The translations under genes and the position numbers were made by a program. From Pseudobacillus wudalianchiensis (GTDB lineage: Bacteria > Bacillota > Bacilli > Bacillales > Domibacillaceae), in assembly GCF_001685015.1 (NCBI RefSeq), contig NZ_MAYT01000023.1, forward strand, positions 337,791 to 401,790: a stretch of DNA of 64,000 bases, written 5' to 3'. Below, piece by piece: positions 50,441-62,110 of this stretch. The notes below the pieces were generated by a model that was not told where the DNA came from, ran no database searches, and worked only from the letters and a program-made list of their open reading frames with translations. Positions within the stretch are counted from its first letter, which is position 1. Every line of letters starts with the position of its first letter.

Positions 50441-51508
50441 TCAGCGACCTCCCCCAACCAATACAGGCTTATCAAAATTTTGTGGCATCGTCCGCTGAGT
50501 TTGCCGTACATTCACCGGCGGCTCAACGGCTGGTGCGTCTGGATGAAGCAGCCACGATTTTACGAAGTGAGTAGGTGATACTTGATACACAGGCGGCTCC
50601 TGTTCAAAATCAATCTTCATTGCATAGCTGCTTCTTAGAGCAAAAGCATCTCCTTTTGGCGGATTTAACAAATCTGGAGGCGTCCCCGGAATAGCCTGTA
50701 ACGCTATTCCTTCCTCTGTGTCTAAGCTCGGCATGGAAGACAGTAAGCCCCACGTATACGGATGACGTGGATCATAAAAGATTTCATCGACTGTTCCTGT
50801 TTCCACAATTTGCCCTCCATACATAACAGCTACCCTGTCAGCGACATTGGCGACTACCCCAAGATCGTGTGTAATAAAAATAATGGAGGTTTCAATTTTT
50901 TTCTGTAATTCTTTCATTAGTTCTAAAATTTGCGCTTGAATCGTTACATCAAGAGCTGTTGTTGGTTCATCGGCAATTAAAATCTTAGGATTACAAGCAA
51001 GAGCGATGGCAATGACGACACGCTGACGCTGTCCACCCGAAAATTGATGAGGATACTGCTTCATCCGCGCTTCCGGATTTGGAAGACCAACAAGCGCTAG
51101 TAGCTCGATCGCGCGCTTTCTCGCTGCCTCTTTCTTCATTTTTTGATGTTTTAAAAGCGGTTCCATTATTTGCTTCCCTACTGTCATCGTTGGATTAAGG
51201 GAAGTCATAGGATCTTGGAAAATCATCGAAATCTCTTTTCCCCGCAGCTTTTCCATTTCTTTTTCTGAGATTTTCACTAAATCTTTTCCTTCGAATAACA
51301 TCTTTCCTTCTTTAATTCGTCCAGGCGGATTTGGGATTAAGCGCATGAGCGCCTTTGTTGTTACTGATTTTCCGGAACCAGATTCTCCTACGATCGCCAG
51401 TGTTTCTCCTTTTCTTAAATGAAAATCTACCCCACGGACAGCTTTTACTTCTCCCGCATGCGTATCGAAGGAGACATGTAAGTTTTGAACATCTAACAAT
51501 CTTTCCAT
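50441..51508 (-). CDS. oppD: oligopeptide ABC transporter ATPase OppD
   Basis: 355 aa. GESGSGKSVTTKALMRL, SGGQRQRVVIAIALA and ILIADEPTTALDVTIQ. C-terminal AIPGTPPDLLNPPKGDAFA is the Opp/Dpp extension. Confidence 0.94.
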   Translation of the reverse strand: MERLLDVQNLHVSFDTHAGEVKAVRGVDFHLRKGETLAIVGESGSGKSVTTKALMRLIPNPPGRIKEGKMLFEGKDLVKISEKEMEKLRGKEISMIFQDPMTSLNPTMTVGKQIMEPLLKHQKMKKEAARKRAIELLALVGLPNPEARMKQYPHQFSGGQRQRVVIAIALACNPKILIADEPTTALDVTIQAQILELMKELQKKIETSIIFITHDLGVVANVADRVAVMYGGQIVETGTVDEIFYDPRHPYTWGLLSSMPSLDTEEGIALQAIPGTPPDLLNPPKGDAFALRSSYAMKIDFEQEPPVYQVSPTHFVKSWLLHPDAPAVEPPVNVRQTQRTMPQNFDKPVLVGGGR

Positions 51509-51529
51509 CGAATATTCTCCTCCTAGTGA

Positions 51530-52558
51530 TTATTTCCGCATTTTTGGATCAAGCGCATCGCGCAAGCCATCAGCTAATAAGTTAAAACTCAAAATGAGCA
51601 AGCTAATAATAACAGATGGAATAATCAGCATATGAGGATATACCTGCAGTGATTTAAATCCATCATTTACGAGAGAACCGAGTGAAGCTTCTGGCGGGCG
51701 AATCCCAAGGCCGATAAAGCTGAGGAAGGCCTCTGTAAAAATAGCAGACGGAATCGTAAACATGGTTGTAACGATAATCGGTCCCATCACGTTAGGCATT
51801 AGATGTTTCCAAATCAACCGATTCCCTGAAGCTCCAAGAGTGCGTGAAGCAAGGACAAATTCCTGGCCTTTTAATTTCAAAAATTGCCCGCGGACAATCC
51901 TCGCCATGTTGACCCATCCCGTAATAACCATCGCCATTGTGATAGAGAAAATCCCTGGTTCAAAGACGAGAATAAACAAAATGACTACGATTAAGTGAGG
52001 AATCCCCATCAAAATCTCAATAACACGCTGCATAATGTTATCGACACGACCACCGTAAAAACCGGAGATCCCTCCATAGGCAATCCCAATAAAAAAGTCG
52101 ATAATAGCAGCTAATAGACCAATATAAATGGAGATACGCGTACCGTACCACGCTCTTGTCCATAGATCACGCCCAAGCTCATCTGTACCAAACCAATAAG
52201 CTTCTTTTACATTTTTCGCTTTATACATATCAAAGCCGTCTTTATCTTTGCCATCAAACGGCAGCCATTCAATATTTGCAAGTGCCGGAATTTTCGGCGG
52301 CAGCTTCGCGTGGGCAATGTTTTGTTCCTTATACGTGTATTTGTTCATAGATGGCCCAAAAATTGCCATAAAGGACAGAAGCAAGATTAAGATTAATCCA
52401 ACAATGGCTCCTTTGTTTCCTTTTAATCGCAGCCAAGCATCCTGCCAAAAATTCAAGCTCGGCCGACTGATCGTGTCTGATTGCAAAGCTTGCTTTTCGG
52501 CTGGCTGAAAAAGGTCTTTTTGCAATTCAACGTTTTTTTCTGCTTGTTCTGTGCTCAT
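51530..52558 (-). CDS. oppC: oligopeptide ABC transporter permease OppC
   Basis: 342 aa, OppC N-terminal domain (WQDAWLRLKGNKGAIVGLIL) and six helices with the EAA loop EFVLASRTLGASGNRLIWKH. Start overlaps oppB stop by one base. Confidence 0.93.
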   Translation of the reverse strand: MSTEQAEKNVELQKDLFQPAEKQALQSDTISRPSLNFWQDAWLRLKGNKGAIVGLILILLLSFMAIFGPSMNKYTYKEQNIAHAKLPPKIPALANIEWLPFDGKDKDGFDMYKAKNVKEAYWFGTDELGRDLWTRAWYGTRISIYIGLLAAIIDFFIGIAYGGISGFYGGRVDNIMQRVIEILMGIPHLIVVILFILVFEPGIFSITMAMVITGWVNMARIVRGQFLKLKGQEFVLASRTLGASGNRLIWKHLMPNVMGPIIVTTMFTIPSAIFTEAFLSFIGLGIRPPEASLGSLVNDGFKSLQVYPHMLIIPSVIISLLILSFNLLADGLRDALDPKMRK

Positions 52559-53487
52559 TATTTCTTCCCTCCACTCAATCGGATACGTGGATCGATCACA
52601 CCATAAAGAATGTCGACAATAAAGACAACAACAATAAATAACACGCTATAAAAGAGCGTTACCCCCATAATGACCGTGAAATCATTTGTCATGATTGAAC
52701 GGACAAACTGCTGTCCGATTCCAGGAATACCAAAGATATTCTCAATAACGAGTGAACCAGTCATAATATTTACCGCTAACGGGCCCAATAAGGTGATAAT
52801 CGGAATTAAAGCATTTCGCAGAGCATGTTTCACCATAATATCAAAAGAACTGATTCCTTTTGCGCGCGCCAGCATAATATAGTCGGAGCTTAATACTTCT
52901 AGGAGTTCAGACCGCATGTACCGTGCCACGGTAGCAATTACGAATACAGATAAAGCAATGGTCGGAAGCACCGTGTATTCAAACCCTTCCCATGCGGCTA
53001 CCGGAAAAATTGGATATTTAACTGCAAAATAGTACTGCAATAATCCAGCGAAGACAAAAGAAGGGATTGATATTCCTAAGACGGCAACGGTCGTAGCTGC
53101 ATAATCCAACAGACTATTTTGTCTTATAGCAGCAAGCAGACCTAAAATAATCCCAACAATTGTTCCAAATACAACAGCTTGGAAACCTAAATACGCGGAG
53201 GGACCAATACGCTCACCAATCATGGTTGAGACCGGACGATTATCATATTGAAAAGATAAACCTAAGTCCCCTTTAAACAGATTGGCCATATAATGAACGT
53301 ATTGGACAGGAAGAGGGTCATTTAACCCGTACTTATCAAGAATAATTTCTTGTTGGGCCGGGCTTAATTTTTCTTGATTTTTAAGTGGCGATCCTGGCAG
53401 GAGCTTCATTAAGAAGAAAGTAAGTGTTGCAATAATTAATAAAGTAATAACCATATAGATTAATCTTTTAAAAACAAACTTTGCCAT
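52558..53487 (-). CDS. oppB: oligopeptide ABC transporter permease OppB
   Basis: 309 aa. MAKFVFKRLIYMVITLLIIA start, EAA loop DYIMLARAKGISSFDIMVKH. ATG at 53487 preceded by AAAGGAGGG. 150 bp after oppA, with a hairpin between. Confidence 0.93.
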   Translation of the reverse strand: MAKFVFKRLIYMVITLLIIATLTFFLMKLLPGSPLKNQEKLSPAQQEIILDKYGLNDPLPVQYVHYMANLFKGDLGLSFQYDNRPVSTMIGERIGPSAYLGFQAVVFGTIVGIILGLLAAIRQNSLLDYAATTVAVLGISIPSFVFAGLLQYYFAVKYPIFPVAAWEGFEYTVLPTIALSVFVIATVARYMRSELLEVLSSDYIMLARAKGISSFDIMVKHALRNALIPIITLLGPLAVNIMTGSLVIENIFGIPGIGQQFVRSIMTNDFTVIMGVTLFYSVLFIVVVFIVDILYGVIDPRIRLSGGKK

Positions 53488-53575
53488 TGGAAGCCCTCCT
53501 TTACTATTTTTCAATAAATTCTTTTTATTGTTTGATAAATTCATTCAATTCAGATTTTTATCCCCTTAGCAGGGA

Positions 53576-53613
53576 AAAAGGAGAGCATATGCTTCTAGCG
53601 CATACACCCTCCT
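53576..53613 (-). terminator. attenuator between oppA and oppB
   Basis: GGAGGGTGTATGC-GCTAGAA-GCATATGCTCTCC-TTTTT on the leftward strand. A partial stop here would give more binding protein than permease, a usual Opp arrangement. Confidence 0.7.
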
Positions 53614-53637
53614 CCTCAATATAGGTATTTAACCTGC

Positions 53638-55296
53638 TTACTTAAACTCCGCCCATTTATAAGAGCGTTCTGGTCCAACTTTGTGGAATAACACACCCTC
53701 TAATTTCGGATTTGATAAGTAAGCACGAGATCTTTGATACATTGGGGCAATAGCTGCTTCATCCTCTAACAGGATCTTCTCAGCTTTCACTAGAGCTTCC
53801 CAGCGTTTTTCTGGCTCAAGAAGCAAAGTCGTTTTGCCTTCTTGGATTAATTTGTCATATTCTTTATTAGAGAAACCTTGTTGGTTATGAGCCCCGCCAG
53901 TTACATACATATCTAAGTATGTCATTGGATCTAAATAGTCTGCTCCCCAACCGCCAAGAGACAATTGATAATCCATTTTTGTTTCAAGATCAAGCTTTTG
54001 CTTAAATGGCTGTTGTTTAAGATTAATAGTTAAGCCATCAAGATTTTTTTCAAGTTGTTCTTTAATGTATTCGCCGACTTTTTTAGATAAGTCATCATCA
54101 TAGTTTAACAATTCCAATGTAACTGTATCTTGTCCAAGTGCTTTCTTTGCTGCTTCCCAATGCTTTTTCGCTTCTTTAAGATTTGTCTTTAAGTATTTAT
54201 CGCCTGATTCACGGAAGTCTTTTCCATCTGGCCCTTTCGCAAATTCTTCTGGAACGAAGAAATCTGCTACAACAGATCCATTATTCAATAGCACATCTGT
54301 GATGCCTTTTTTATCAAATCCCATAGCAATCGCTTTACGGGCATCCACATTTTTCAACCATTCGCTCTTCGTTTGATTCATACGAATGAAGAAAATAGAA
54401 GATTCCTTAACTGTGAAGAAGCCTTCATTTTCTCTATACTTATCTACAAACTCAGAAGAAAGCTTAATTAAATCAGCGTCACCGCTTTCAAAAAGGTTAA
54501 CATCTGTTTGAGTATCTTTAACAATCTTTGTATTGATTTGGTTCAGCTTAACCGTATCAGCATCCCAATACTCAGGATTTTTCTTTAATACGAACTTGTC
54601 TTCATGCTTCCACTGATCTAAAGTGAATGGACCATTGTATAAAGTAGTGTTAGCTTCTAGGCCGTATTTATCGCCTTGCTCTTTTACGTATTTTTCATTT
54701 TGTGGCAAGAACGTGCCAAAAGTTAGCAATTCTTTAAAATATGGCACTGGATTTTGCAGCTGCACTTCTAATGTTTTGTCGTCTACTGCTTTAACGCCAA
54801 GTTCTTCAGGCTTCATTTTACCTTCGTTGACAGCTTGGGCGTTTTTAATATCATACATGATGTAAGCGTATTCAGCAGCAGTGTTAGGATCTAAAGCCTT
54901 TCTCCAAGCAAAGACGAAATCATTTGCAGTTACCGGTTCTCCGTTAGACCACTTCGCATCACGAAGCTTGAATGTCCACGTTTTGCCATCTTCACTGATT
55001 TGTGGATCACCGTCAGCCATTCCATCTACTGCTTCATCATTTTTACCTAATCGGTACAATCCTTCCATCGTACTGTTTAATGTAGTAAAAGAAACAGTAT
55101 CCGTTGCCAAAGCGGAGTCCATAGAAGGAATATCTTGTGTTTCTGTTAAATTCAAAACATTGTCGCTCTTATCAGAGCCTTTTCCGCCGCTGCCAGCTTT
55201 CTCTTTACTGTCATTGCCGCCTCCGCCGCAAGCAGCTAAGAACGTGCTCATTGCCAGCAACAGAACAAGAAATAGAGCGTAACTTTTCTTCTTCAT
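53638..55296 (-). CDS. oppA: oligopeptide-binding lipoprotein OppA
   Basis: 552 aa SBP family 5. Signal MKKKSYALFLVLLLAMSTFL then lipobox LAAC; a Gly/Ser/Lys-rich linker follows. FKLRDAKWSNGEPVTANDFV is the family signature. Captures peptides, including signalling peptides for competence and sporulation in relatives. Confidence 0.95.
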   Translation of the reverse strand: MKKKSYALFLVLLLAMSTFLAACGGGGNDSKEKAGSGGKGSDKSDNVLNLTETQDIPSMDSALATDTVSFTTLNSTMEGLYRLGKNDEAVDGMADGDPQISEDGKTWTFKLRDAKWSNGEPVTANDFVFAWRKALDPNTAAEYAYIMYDIKNAQAVNEGKMKPEELGVKAVDDKTLEVQLQNPVPYFKELLTFGTFLPQNEKYVKEQGDKYGLEANTTLYNGPFTLDQWKHEDKFVLKKNPEYWDADTVKLNQINTKIVKDTQTDVNLFESGDADLIKLSSEFVDKYRENEGFFTVKESSIFFIRMNQTKSEWLKNVDARKAIAMGFDKKGITDVLLNNGSVVADFFVPEEFAKGPDGKDFRESGDKYLKTNLKEAKKHWEAAKKALGQDTVTLELLNYDDDLSKKVGEYIKEQLEKNLDGLTINLKQQPFKQKLDLETKMDYQLSLGGWGADYLDPMTYLDMYVTGGAHNQQGFSNKEYDKLIQEGKTTLLLEPEKRWEALVKAEKILLEDEAAIAPMYQRSRAYLSNPKLEGVLFHKVGPERSYKWAEFK

Positions 55297-55352
55297 CTTC
55301 ATCCCCCTTGTCCATCATTTTCTTCCTGATTATTCAGAAGATTTCTTTACTA

Positions 55353-55380
55353 ATTATAAACTTTATTAGTTTTTTTGCAA
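55353..55380 (-). promoter_or_regulatory. sigma-A promoter of the opp operon
   Basis: TTGCAA (55375-55380), 16 nt, TATAAT (55353-55358), about 57 bp before the oppA ATG. The remaining 55381-55660 is A/T-rich intergenic DNA with no gene and no T-box motif seen. Confidence 0.7.
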
Positions 55381-55660
55381 TAATTATTTTAATTTTTTTA
55401 ACAAGTTAGACATATTTTCGTAATCAAGCAGTTTGTTGCTGTAAAATAAGCCTTATGGCCTATTTTGTATTCAAACGAATAATAATCCATAAGTATGAAG
55501 CGCTTTCATTTACTAGCAATTCAGAATAGTTTACCAATAAAAATTCTTTTGATATAATTTATCCGCCTTAATACAGCCATGTTTGGAGAATTTATATAGG
55601 AAAAACTGGAGTACGTTCCCTTATTTTGCTATACTCCTATTATTCATGGAGGATCAATAA

Positions 55661-56035
55661 ATGAAATTTTTACAAAGATTTCTTATTATCAGCGCTTGTA
55701 TTATTATTCTTTCTGTTGTATACGCGTTATTTTCTGCTGTATTTTTTCGCAGCTTCTTAGACTTTTCTTTTTTATCTTCTCTTTTCTGTGTAACGGCAGG
55801 TGCCTTTCTATTCGTTTTGGAAGGCGGCTTTTTTAACAGCATAAATCGTAGCTTTAAGCTGTTTCGCAAATCTACAAAAGAAGGACAATATATTGCTGAA
55901 TTCGACGATCTTGACGATACAAATTCACCGCATGAAGAGTATCCTAAAAAGAAAAGTTGTCAATGGACATACCCCCTTTTAACTGGCGGAGGCTGGATTG
56001 TGCTTGCTACTTTCATACTCGCGCTTATTTCCTGA
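55661..56035 (+). CDS. DUF3899-like membrane protein
   Basis: 124 aa: helices at 5-27, 36-57 and 103-123 (FLQRFLIISACIIILSVVYA; LSSLFCVTAGAFLFVLEGGF; GGGWIVLATFILALIS) around an acidic loop. FNSINRSFK between resembles DUF3899. GGAGGAT precedes the ATG. 61 bp before trpS, likely co-transcribed. Confidence 0.75.
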   Translation: MKFLQRFLIISACIIILSVVYALFSAVFFRSFLDFSFLSSLFCVTAGAFLFVLEGGFFNSINRSFKLFRKSTKEGQYIAEFDDLDDTNSPHEEYPKKKSCQWTYPLLTGGGWIVLATFILALIS

Positions 56036-56078
56036 TCTTGAAAGTTGCAGAGTATTTGTTTATAATTTTGTCAACTAA

Positions 56079-57086
<1,008 letters not shown>

Positions 57087-57094
57087 GAACAGCT

Positions 57095-57127
57095 AAAAAG
57101 CTGAACCCTATCCGGTTCAGCTTTTTT
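57095..57127. terminator. convergent terminator trpS/yjbA
   Basis: AAAAAGCTGAACC-CTATCC-GGTTCAGCTTTTTT, strong on both strands. Confidence 0.9.
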
Positions 57128-57881
57128 CGTTTAATTGATTTAATTTCGAAGAGTGTTCTGTTTCCCACAGCTTTTCAAAAAACGGCTGCCCTTTTATCAG
57201 ATTTTCACAAAGACGATCGTGGCGGCTTGTCCACCCTTCTAGTGCTTCCTCAAGGAAAATCCGCTTGATGTCTTCCATGTTCATCGTCTGAATATCTTCA
57301 TAGCGTTCTGGCATCCACTCTGTATACCAATAACGAATTTCTGCTGAGTTTTTAGAAGAAAATAATTGATCAAGTGCCATAAATAAGAGCTGTTTTAGTT
57401 GTCTTTCTTTTCTTGTCAATCCGCTCATGCTCTCAGGAGAAAGCGATAAAATATGATATTCCTTTTCTTCCATTTCCCATTCTAGCTCATAGGAAGTAAC
57501 AGGATGAACTTCAAACATCTCGAAAGCTAACTGTTCTTGCCTTGGTACAAGACGGCTTTTTCGAACTGGGATTGTGTAACCCATCGTATCAACAGCTAAA
57601 ATGCCTTTTCCATCCGTGACGACGAAGCAATGTTCAAGTTGAATCCGCTCATGATTTCTTCTCAGGAAGGCTTTTTTCCGAACATCCTCAAGCATTTGTT
57701 TTGGTAATTCCGCTAATTGATTTTCAATATAATAAAATAATTTCTCATCTATTAGAAGCAGAGGCACCTGATCTAATAGCTCGACAGCGTCCTCTTTGCG
57801 CCATTCATGATAATGGCATACGTTGTATCCGTTTTCCTCCCCTTCAAACCAGTTCACCCAGACATCATGAAGATATAACAT
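57117..57881 (-). CDS. yjbA: UPF0736 protein YjbA
   Basis: 254 aa, the length of Yjb[41 protein letters not shown] and [20 protein letters not shown] are the UPF0736 landmarks; position next to trpS matches. Function unknown. ATG at 57881 after GGAGG. Confidence 0.88.
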   Translation of the reverse strand: MLYLHDVWVNWFEGEENGYNVCHYHEWRKEDAVELLDQVPLLLIDEKLFYYIENQLAELPKQMLEDVRKKAFLRRNHERIQLEHCFVVTDGKGILAVDTMGYTIPVRKSRLVPRQEQLAFEMFEVHPVTSYELEWEMEEKEYHILSLSPESMSGLTRKERQLKQLLFMALDQLFSSKNSAEIRYWYTEWMPERYEDIQTMNMEDIKRIFLEEALEGWTSRHDRLCENLIKGQPFFEKLWETEHSSKLNQLNEKS

Positions 57882-57966
57882 AATGAACCTCCTCACTTCT
57901 TCATCTATTTGTCTTAAAGTATGGGCAAAGCGAAGTAAAATTATTCCTTAAACGACTATTTTTTCT

Positions 57967-58173
57967 TTATTGCCTCGTTGGAAAATAAAGAGCGGCTGTC
58001 ATCATGAAAACGCCAGCGGCCAACAAATAACATTCCGTTCGTTCAAATACAAATTGGAAATATTCCTGCACAGTGAATCCGGCTGTCAGCAAATTTAAAT
58101 ACATGATACAGCTTACTCCACCAAGAATGGACAAGCCGAATCCGATTAAAAAGGCAACTAGGCGTAGGGCCAT
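57967..58173 (-). CDS. small membrane protein, unknown
   Basis: 68 aa with two helices (VAFLIGFGLSILGGVSCIMY; CYLLAAGVFMMTAALYF). AAGGAAGAAG lies before the ATG. Lies after the fabF terminator, before yjbA. No family recognised. Confidence 0.6.
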   Translation of the reverse strand: MALRLVAFLIGFGLSILGGVSCIMYLNLLTAGFTVQEYFQFVFERTECYLLAAGVFMMTAALYFPTRQ

Positions 58174-58312
58174 TTTCTTCTTCCTTTGTCAATTGATTAG
58201 GCTGCAGCAGCTTGTCCTATATATGTATGCCTTTTATAAAAAAAAATGTCCAAAAGACTTATTAGAATACAACTTTCGGGACGGACATACTGTCTGGAAA
58301 ATGCTGAAGTAA

Positions 58313-58350
58313 ACAAAAAGATGAATAAAAGTCGATCTTTTATTCATCTT
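58313..58350 (-). terminator. terminator of fabHF
   Basis: AAGATGAATAAAAG-ATCGA-CTTTTATTCATCTT-TTTG on the leftward strand. Confidence 0.8.
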
Positions 58351-58361
58351 CTTCATGTAGT

Positions 58362-59606
58362 TTATTCAGGTTTGTATTTACGCAAAGCGATGGTTGCATT
58401 GTGGCCGCCGAAGCCAAGTGAGTTGCTGAGAGCCACGTCTATTTCTTTTTTTCGTGATGTGTTCGTTACGTAATCTAAATCACATTTTGGATCTGGTGTT
58501 TCGTAATTAATCGTTGGCGGTAACATGCTGTTTTTGATCGCCAAAGCGGTAAAGATCGCCTCTACTCCTCCAGCAGCACCAAGCAAGTGGCCTGTCATGG
58601 ACTTTGTTGAGCTGACCGCTAATTTATAAGCATGTTCACCGAATACATGCTTAATCGCCGTTGTTTCAAATTCATCGTTATACGGTGTACTTGTTCCATG
58701 AGCGTTAATATAGTCTACGTCTTCCGGCTTAATTCCACCGTCTTCAAGCGCTATGCTCATCGCTCTCGCTCCACCTTCTCCATCTGGTGCTGGTGCTGTA
58801 ATATGATGGGCATCACCTGTGGAACCGTAACCGACAATCTCTGCATAAATGTGGGCTCCGCGCTTTTTAGCATGTTCAAGTTCTTCCAGAACAACGATAC
58901 CTGCTCCTTCTCCCATAACGAAGCCATCACGATTCGCATCAAACGGACGGCTTGCTGTTTTTGGATCAGGATTTGTCGATAAAGCGGTATTCGCACAGAA
59001 ACCAGCTACAGACATTTGGGTAATTGGCGCTTCACTTCCTCCTGTGATCATTGCATCTGCATCTCCGCGTTGAATCACTTTGAAGGCATCACCAATCGAG
59101 TTCGTACCAGTTGCACATGCTGTTACTGTACAAGAGTTAACGCCTTTCGCTCCTAAGAAAATAGATACTTGTCCAGCCGCCATATCTGGTATCATCATTG
59201 GCACAAAGAATGGACTGACACGGCGGTAACCGCGATCAAGGAAGGTTTTGAATTGGGTTTCGAACGTTTCCATACCGCCGATTCCAGAACCAACCCAAAC
59301 ACCGATGCGGTCAGCATTTGATTCATCAATTGTCAAATCAGCGTTTTTCACAGCCATCTTCGCTGCTGCAACCGCATATTGTGTAAAACGGTCCATTTTG
59401 CGGGCATCTCTTTTATCCATAAAATCTTCCGGGTTGAAATCTGTGATTTCTGCCGCTACCTTTACTGGATAGTCATCCGGATTTACTCTTGTTAACGGCT
59501 TAATGCCACTAACACCACTTAAAATATTAGCCCATGCTTCTTCTACTGTACTTCCAACGGGCGAAACAATTCCAAGCCCGGTAATTACTACTCTGCGTTT
59601 TTCCAC
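58362..59606 (-). CDS. fabF: beta-ketoacyl-ACP synthase II
   Basis: 414 aa elongating condensing enzyme. Catalytic Cys164 in [11 protein letters not shown], His in [11 protein letters not shown] and in [12 protein letters not shown]. Start GTG at 59606 has AAGGAG 8 nt upstream and gives the usual [10 protein letters not shown] beginning; the GTG at 59615 overlaps the site. Co-transcribed with fabH. Confidence 0.95.
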   Translation of the reverse strand: MEKRRVVITGLGIVSPVGSTVEEAWANILSGVSGIKPLTRVNPDDYPVKVAAEITDFNPEDFMDKRDARKMDRFTQYAVAAAKMAVKNADLTIDESNADRIGVWVGSGIGGMETFETQFKTFLDRGYRRVSPFFVPMMIPDMAAGQVSIFLGAKGVNSCTVTACATGTNSIGDAFKVIQRGDADAMITGGSEAPITQMSVAGFCANTALSTNPDPKTASRPFDANRDGFVMGEGAGIVVLEELEHAKKRGAHIYAEIVGYGSTGDAHHITAPAPDGEGGARAMSIALEDGGIKPEDVDYINAHGTSTPYNDEFETTAIKHVFGEHAYKLAVSSTKSMTGHLLGAAGGVEAIFTALAIKNSMLPPTINYETPDPKCDLDYVTNTSRKKEIDVALSNSLGFGGHNATIALRKYKPE

Positions 59607-59646
59607 TTTTTCCACTCCTTAGCATTGATTCAATAACTATACGAGT

Positions 59647-60579
59647 CTAGCGTCCCCATCTCATTGCAATCGCACCCCATGTGAGTCCGCCGCCAAAACC
59701 AACCATAATTAACAAATCATCGTCTTTAATTTTTCCTGATTGAAGCTCTTCCATTAACGTGATCGGTATAGAAGCAGATGATGTGTTTCCGTACTTGTTA
59801 ATTGTGACTGACATCTTTTCTTGAGGCAAATCTAATCGCTGGCGAGCTGCCTCCATAATGCGAATATTTGCCTGATGTGGCAGTAAGAAGTCAACGTCTT
59901 CCTTTTGAAGACCTGCTTTTTCTAATACGTTTACGCAAGACTCTCCCATTTGGCGCACAGCAAATTTGAACACTTCCCGGCCGTTCATTTTAATATAATC
60001 CTTTTGATATAAATGCTTTAGACCAGAACCATCCGCACCAAGTTCAAAAGATAAAATACCGCGTCCTTCTGATACCTGGCCAAGAACAGCCGCTCCGGCG
60101 CCGTCACCGAATAAAACAGCTGTATTCCGGTCTGACCAATCCACTGCTTTTGTTAGTTTCTCCACACCTACAACAAGGACATACTTATAATCATTCGTTT
60201 CAATGAATTGCTTTCCCGTTACAATCCCGTACATGAAACCGGCACAAGCTGCACTAATGTCCATAGCCGCCGCATTTTTTGCACCAATTTGATGCTGAAT
60301 CATCGTCGCAACGGAAGGGAAACGGTAGTCTGGAGTCACGGTCGCCACAATAATTAAATCAATTTCCTCCGGAGAAATTCCTGCATTCTTCACAGCTTGC
60401 TCGGCTGCTTTTACTCCCATATCGGATGTATCTGTATCATCATCTGCGATTCTTCGAGATTCAATTCCTGTTCTTGTCCGAATCCATTCGTCTGACGTAT
60501 CCATTATTTTTTCTAAATCAAAGTTTGTCACTTCTTTTTCAGGCACAAATTGGCCCATTCCAATAATCCCTGCGTTCAT
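59647..60579 (-). CDS. fabH: beta-ketoacyl-ACP synthase III
   Basis: 310 aa initiator of fatty acid synthesis: Cys112 in [12 protein letters not shown], His in [10 protein letters not shown], Asn in [10 protein letters not shown]. In Bacilli prefers branched acyl-CoA. ATG at 60579 after GAAGGGAAC. FapR-controlled promoter upstream. Confidence 0.96.
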   Translation of the reverse strand: MNAGIIGMGQFVPEKEVTNFDLEKIMDTSDEWIRTRTGIESRRIADDDTDTSDMGVKAAEQAVKNAGISPEEIDLIIVATVTPDYRFPSVATMIQHQIGAKNAAAMDISAACAGFMYGIVTGKQFIETNDYKYVLVVGVEKLTKAVDWSDRNTAVLFGDGAGAAVLGQVSEGRGILSFELGADGSGLKHLYQKDYIKMNGREVFKFAVRQMGESCVNVLEKAGLQKEDVDFLLPHQANIRIMEAARQRLDLPQEKMSVTINKYGNTSSASIPITLMEELQSGKIKDDDLLIMVGFGGGLTWGAIAMRWGR

Positions 60580-60620
60580 CAGGTTCCCTTCTTTCAACTG
60601 CTTATTAGTATATAATCAAT

Positions 60621-60667
60621 TATTAAGACTTGGTACTAATTTTACTGAAAAAAGGCTGATTTTGCAA
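60621..60667 (-). promoter_or_regulatory. fabH promoter with FapR operator
   Basis: Leftward TTGCAA (60662-60667), 17 nt, TAAAAT (60639-60644), followed at once by ATTAGTACCAAGTCTTAAT (60622-60640), which fits the FapR box. The operator overlaps the -10 and start point. The same box type controls fabI at 31454. Confidence 0.85.
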
Positions 60668-60715
60668 TAGGTGAATCCTGTCATTTTACGGCGTGTGAGG
60701 GATGATCCTGTCTAC

Positions 60716-60754
60716 AAAAAAGGGGCGGCTCCGTGTTTGGAGCCGCCCCTTTTT
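60716..60754 (-). terminator. terminator after comZ
   Basis: AAAAGGGGCGGCTCC / GGAGCCGCCCCTTTTT, 15-bp stem, T runs both ways. Confidence 0.9.
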
Positions 60755-60758
60755 ACTT

Positions 60759-60944
60759 TTAATCCTGTTGTGCGTCTTTTTTGCCTAACTCATATGCTTC
60801 ATTCATCACGTTCAAGAACATGCTCATGAATGGTTCTATTAAATCCATTGAAAACTCAATGCCCGACTCTTTTAGTTTTTCTTGCGCTTCCGGCAAGTAT
60901 TTCATCGCAATTTGCATGAATTCCATGTTTTTGTTTTCGTTCAT
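60759..60944 (-). CDS. comZ: competence regulator ComZ
   Basis: 61 aa. NMEFMQIAMKYLPEAQEKLK then ESGIEFSMDLIEPFMSMFLN is the ComZ family, a negative effector of comG expression in B. subtilis. Starts 3 nt after med stop. Confidence 0.9.
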   Translation of the reverse strand: MNENKNMEFMQIAMKYLPEAQEKLKESGIEFSMDLIEPFMSMFLNVMNEAYELGKKDAQQD

Positions 60945-60946
60945 TT

Positions 60947-61915
60947 TTATTCCTCCATTTGCTTATTCGGCAGCTTGCCAGTTTTGATATACTGGTCAAT
61001 ATACCCTTTTATTTTCTTTTGAAAAGCTTTATCTACTTCCGGGCTAAACGGACTTAAGGAAATTACTCCGTCCGCAAAGTCAAAATGAAGATTGCCAGAT
61101 TTCAATTTTCCTTTAACGAATTCGTCAGCAACGAGCAAGTACAGTTGATCTACGTGCTGAACTGTACTCGTTAAGACCGTATCTCTTCCAAGATCTGACT
61201 GATCCGATACATACCCAATTGCATACAGCCCTCTTGCTTTTAGCCTTTCAATAACAGGTACATTATAGCCATCTCCGGCTGGATAGACAACATCGGCGTC
61301 CTCTTCTGTTACTTTATCGAGCAGCTGCAGTGCTTTATCGGTGTTATCCCAATTTTCAACGTACTCGGTGACGACGCGAATGTCTTTGCGTTCGAATTCT
61401 GCACCTTCCACAAATCCTTTTACTTCCGGCTGCCATTTATAAGTTGCTACCACACCAATGGTCCCTGTTTTAGAAAAATGAGCGGCTGTCATTCCCCCAA
61501 AGAACCCCATCGCATGGGCTTCAAATTTCAAACTTGTTGTATTTTTCTCGTTAGCATTGCCATTAAAACTAACAAAGTGCATATGAGGATAATCAGGAGC
61601 GAGCTTGTTGAAATAGTCGGCGTATTCACTGCTATGGCCAAATACAATATTGACCCCTTTATGTGAAAACTCCTCGACAGCCCGTTCTACTAGTATTTGA
61701 GAATGAATGTTTTCTTTATAAAAAATGTCTACTCCATACTTATCTTGAATTTTCAACATTCCCCTGTATCCGTTTGTTCCCCACACTTGATCGTTAATTG
61801 TATCAGGAACAAGCAAGCCGACTCTCTCCAGTTTGTCTTCTTTTTTCTCTGAACAGCCTGGAAGAACTATAAGTAAACAAATCCCTAGTATAATTAGTAA
61901 TCTTTTGTTGAACAT
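60947..61915 (-). CDS. med: Med, BMP-family lipoprotein, competence regulator
   Basis: 322 aa. Lipobox LPGC after MFNKRLLIILGICLLIV; periplasmic-binding Bmp fold (ERVGLLVPDTINDQVWGTNG; VVYPAGDGYNVPVIERLKAR). Med stimulates comK in B. subtilis. ATG at 61915 with AAAGGAG. Confidence 0.9.
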   Translation of the reverse strand: MFNKRLLIILGICLLIVLPGCSEKKEDKLERVGLLVPDTINDQVWGTNGYRGMLKIQDKYGVDIFYKENIHSQILVERAVEEFSHKGVNIVFGHSSEYADYFNKLAPDYPHMHFVSFNGNANEKNTTSLKFEAHAMGFFGGMTAAHFSKTGTIGVVATYKWQPEVKGFVEGAEFERKDIRVVTEYVENWDNTDKALQLLDKVTEEDADVVYPAGDGYNVPVIERLKARGLYAIGYVSDQSDLGRDTVLTSTVQHVDQLYLLVADEFVKGKLKSGNLHFDFADGVISLSPFSPEVDKAFQKKIKGYIDQYIKTGKLPNKQMEE

Positions 61916-62110
61916 GTTCTTTCTCCTTTTATAGACAAACACCCACCTTCCTTTATCTTAACTGTATTTAGTAAGAAGAAAAAGTTTTTTTACGTAAGAT
62001 GAATAAAAATGTTAATAATAATGACAAAAATTCATTTAAATCTGTTTCTTTATTGTGCTATGATTAGTGTTGGCTTATATACATATCTTCTTTCGAAGGA
62101 GGGATATTCC

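Noticed and set aside
58632-58982. 116-codon plus-strand frame opposite fabF
   Set aside because: Pure antisense shadow of a highly conserved enzyme gene.
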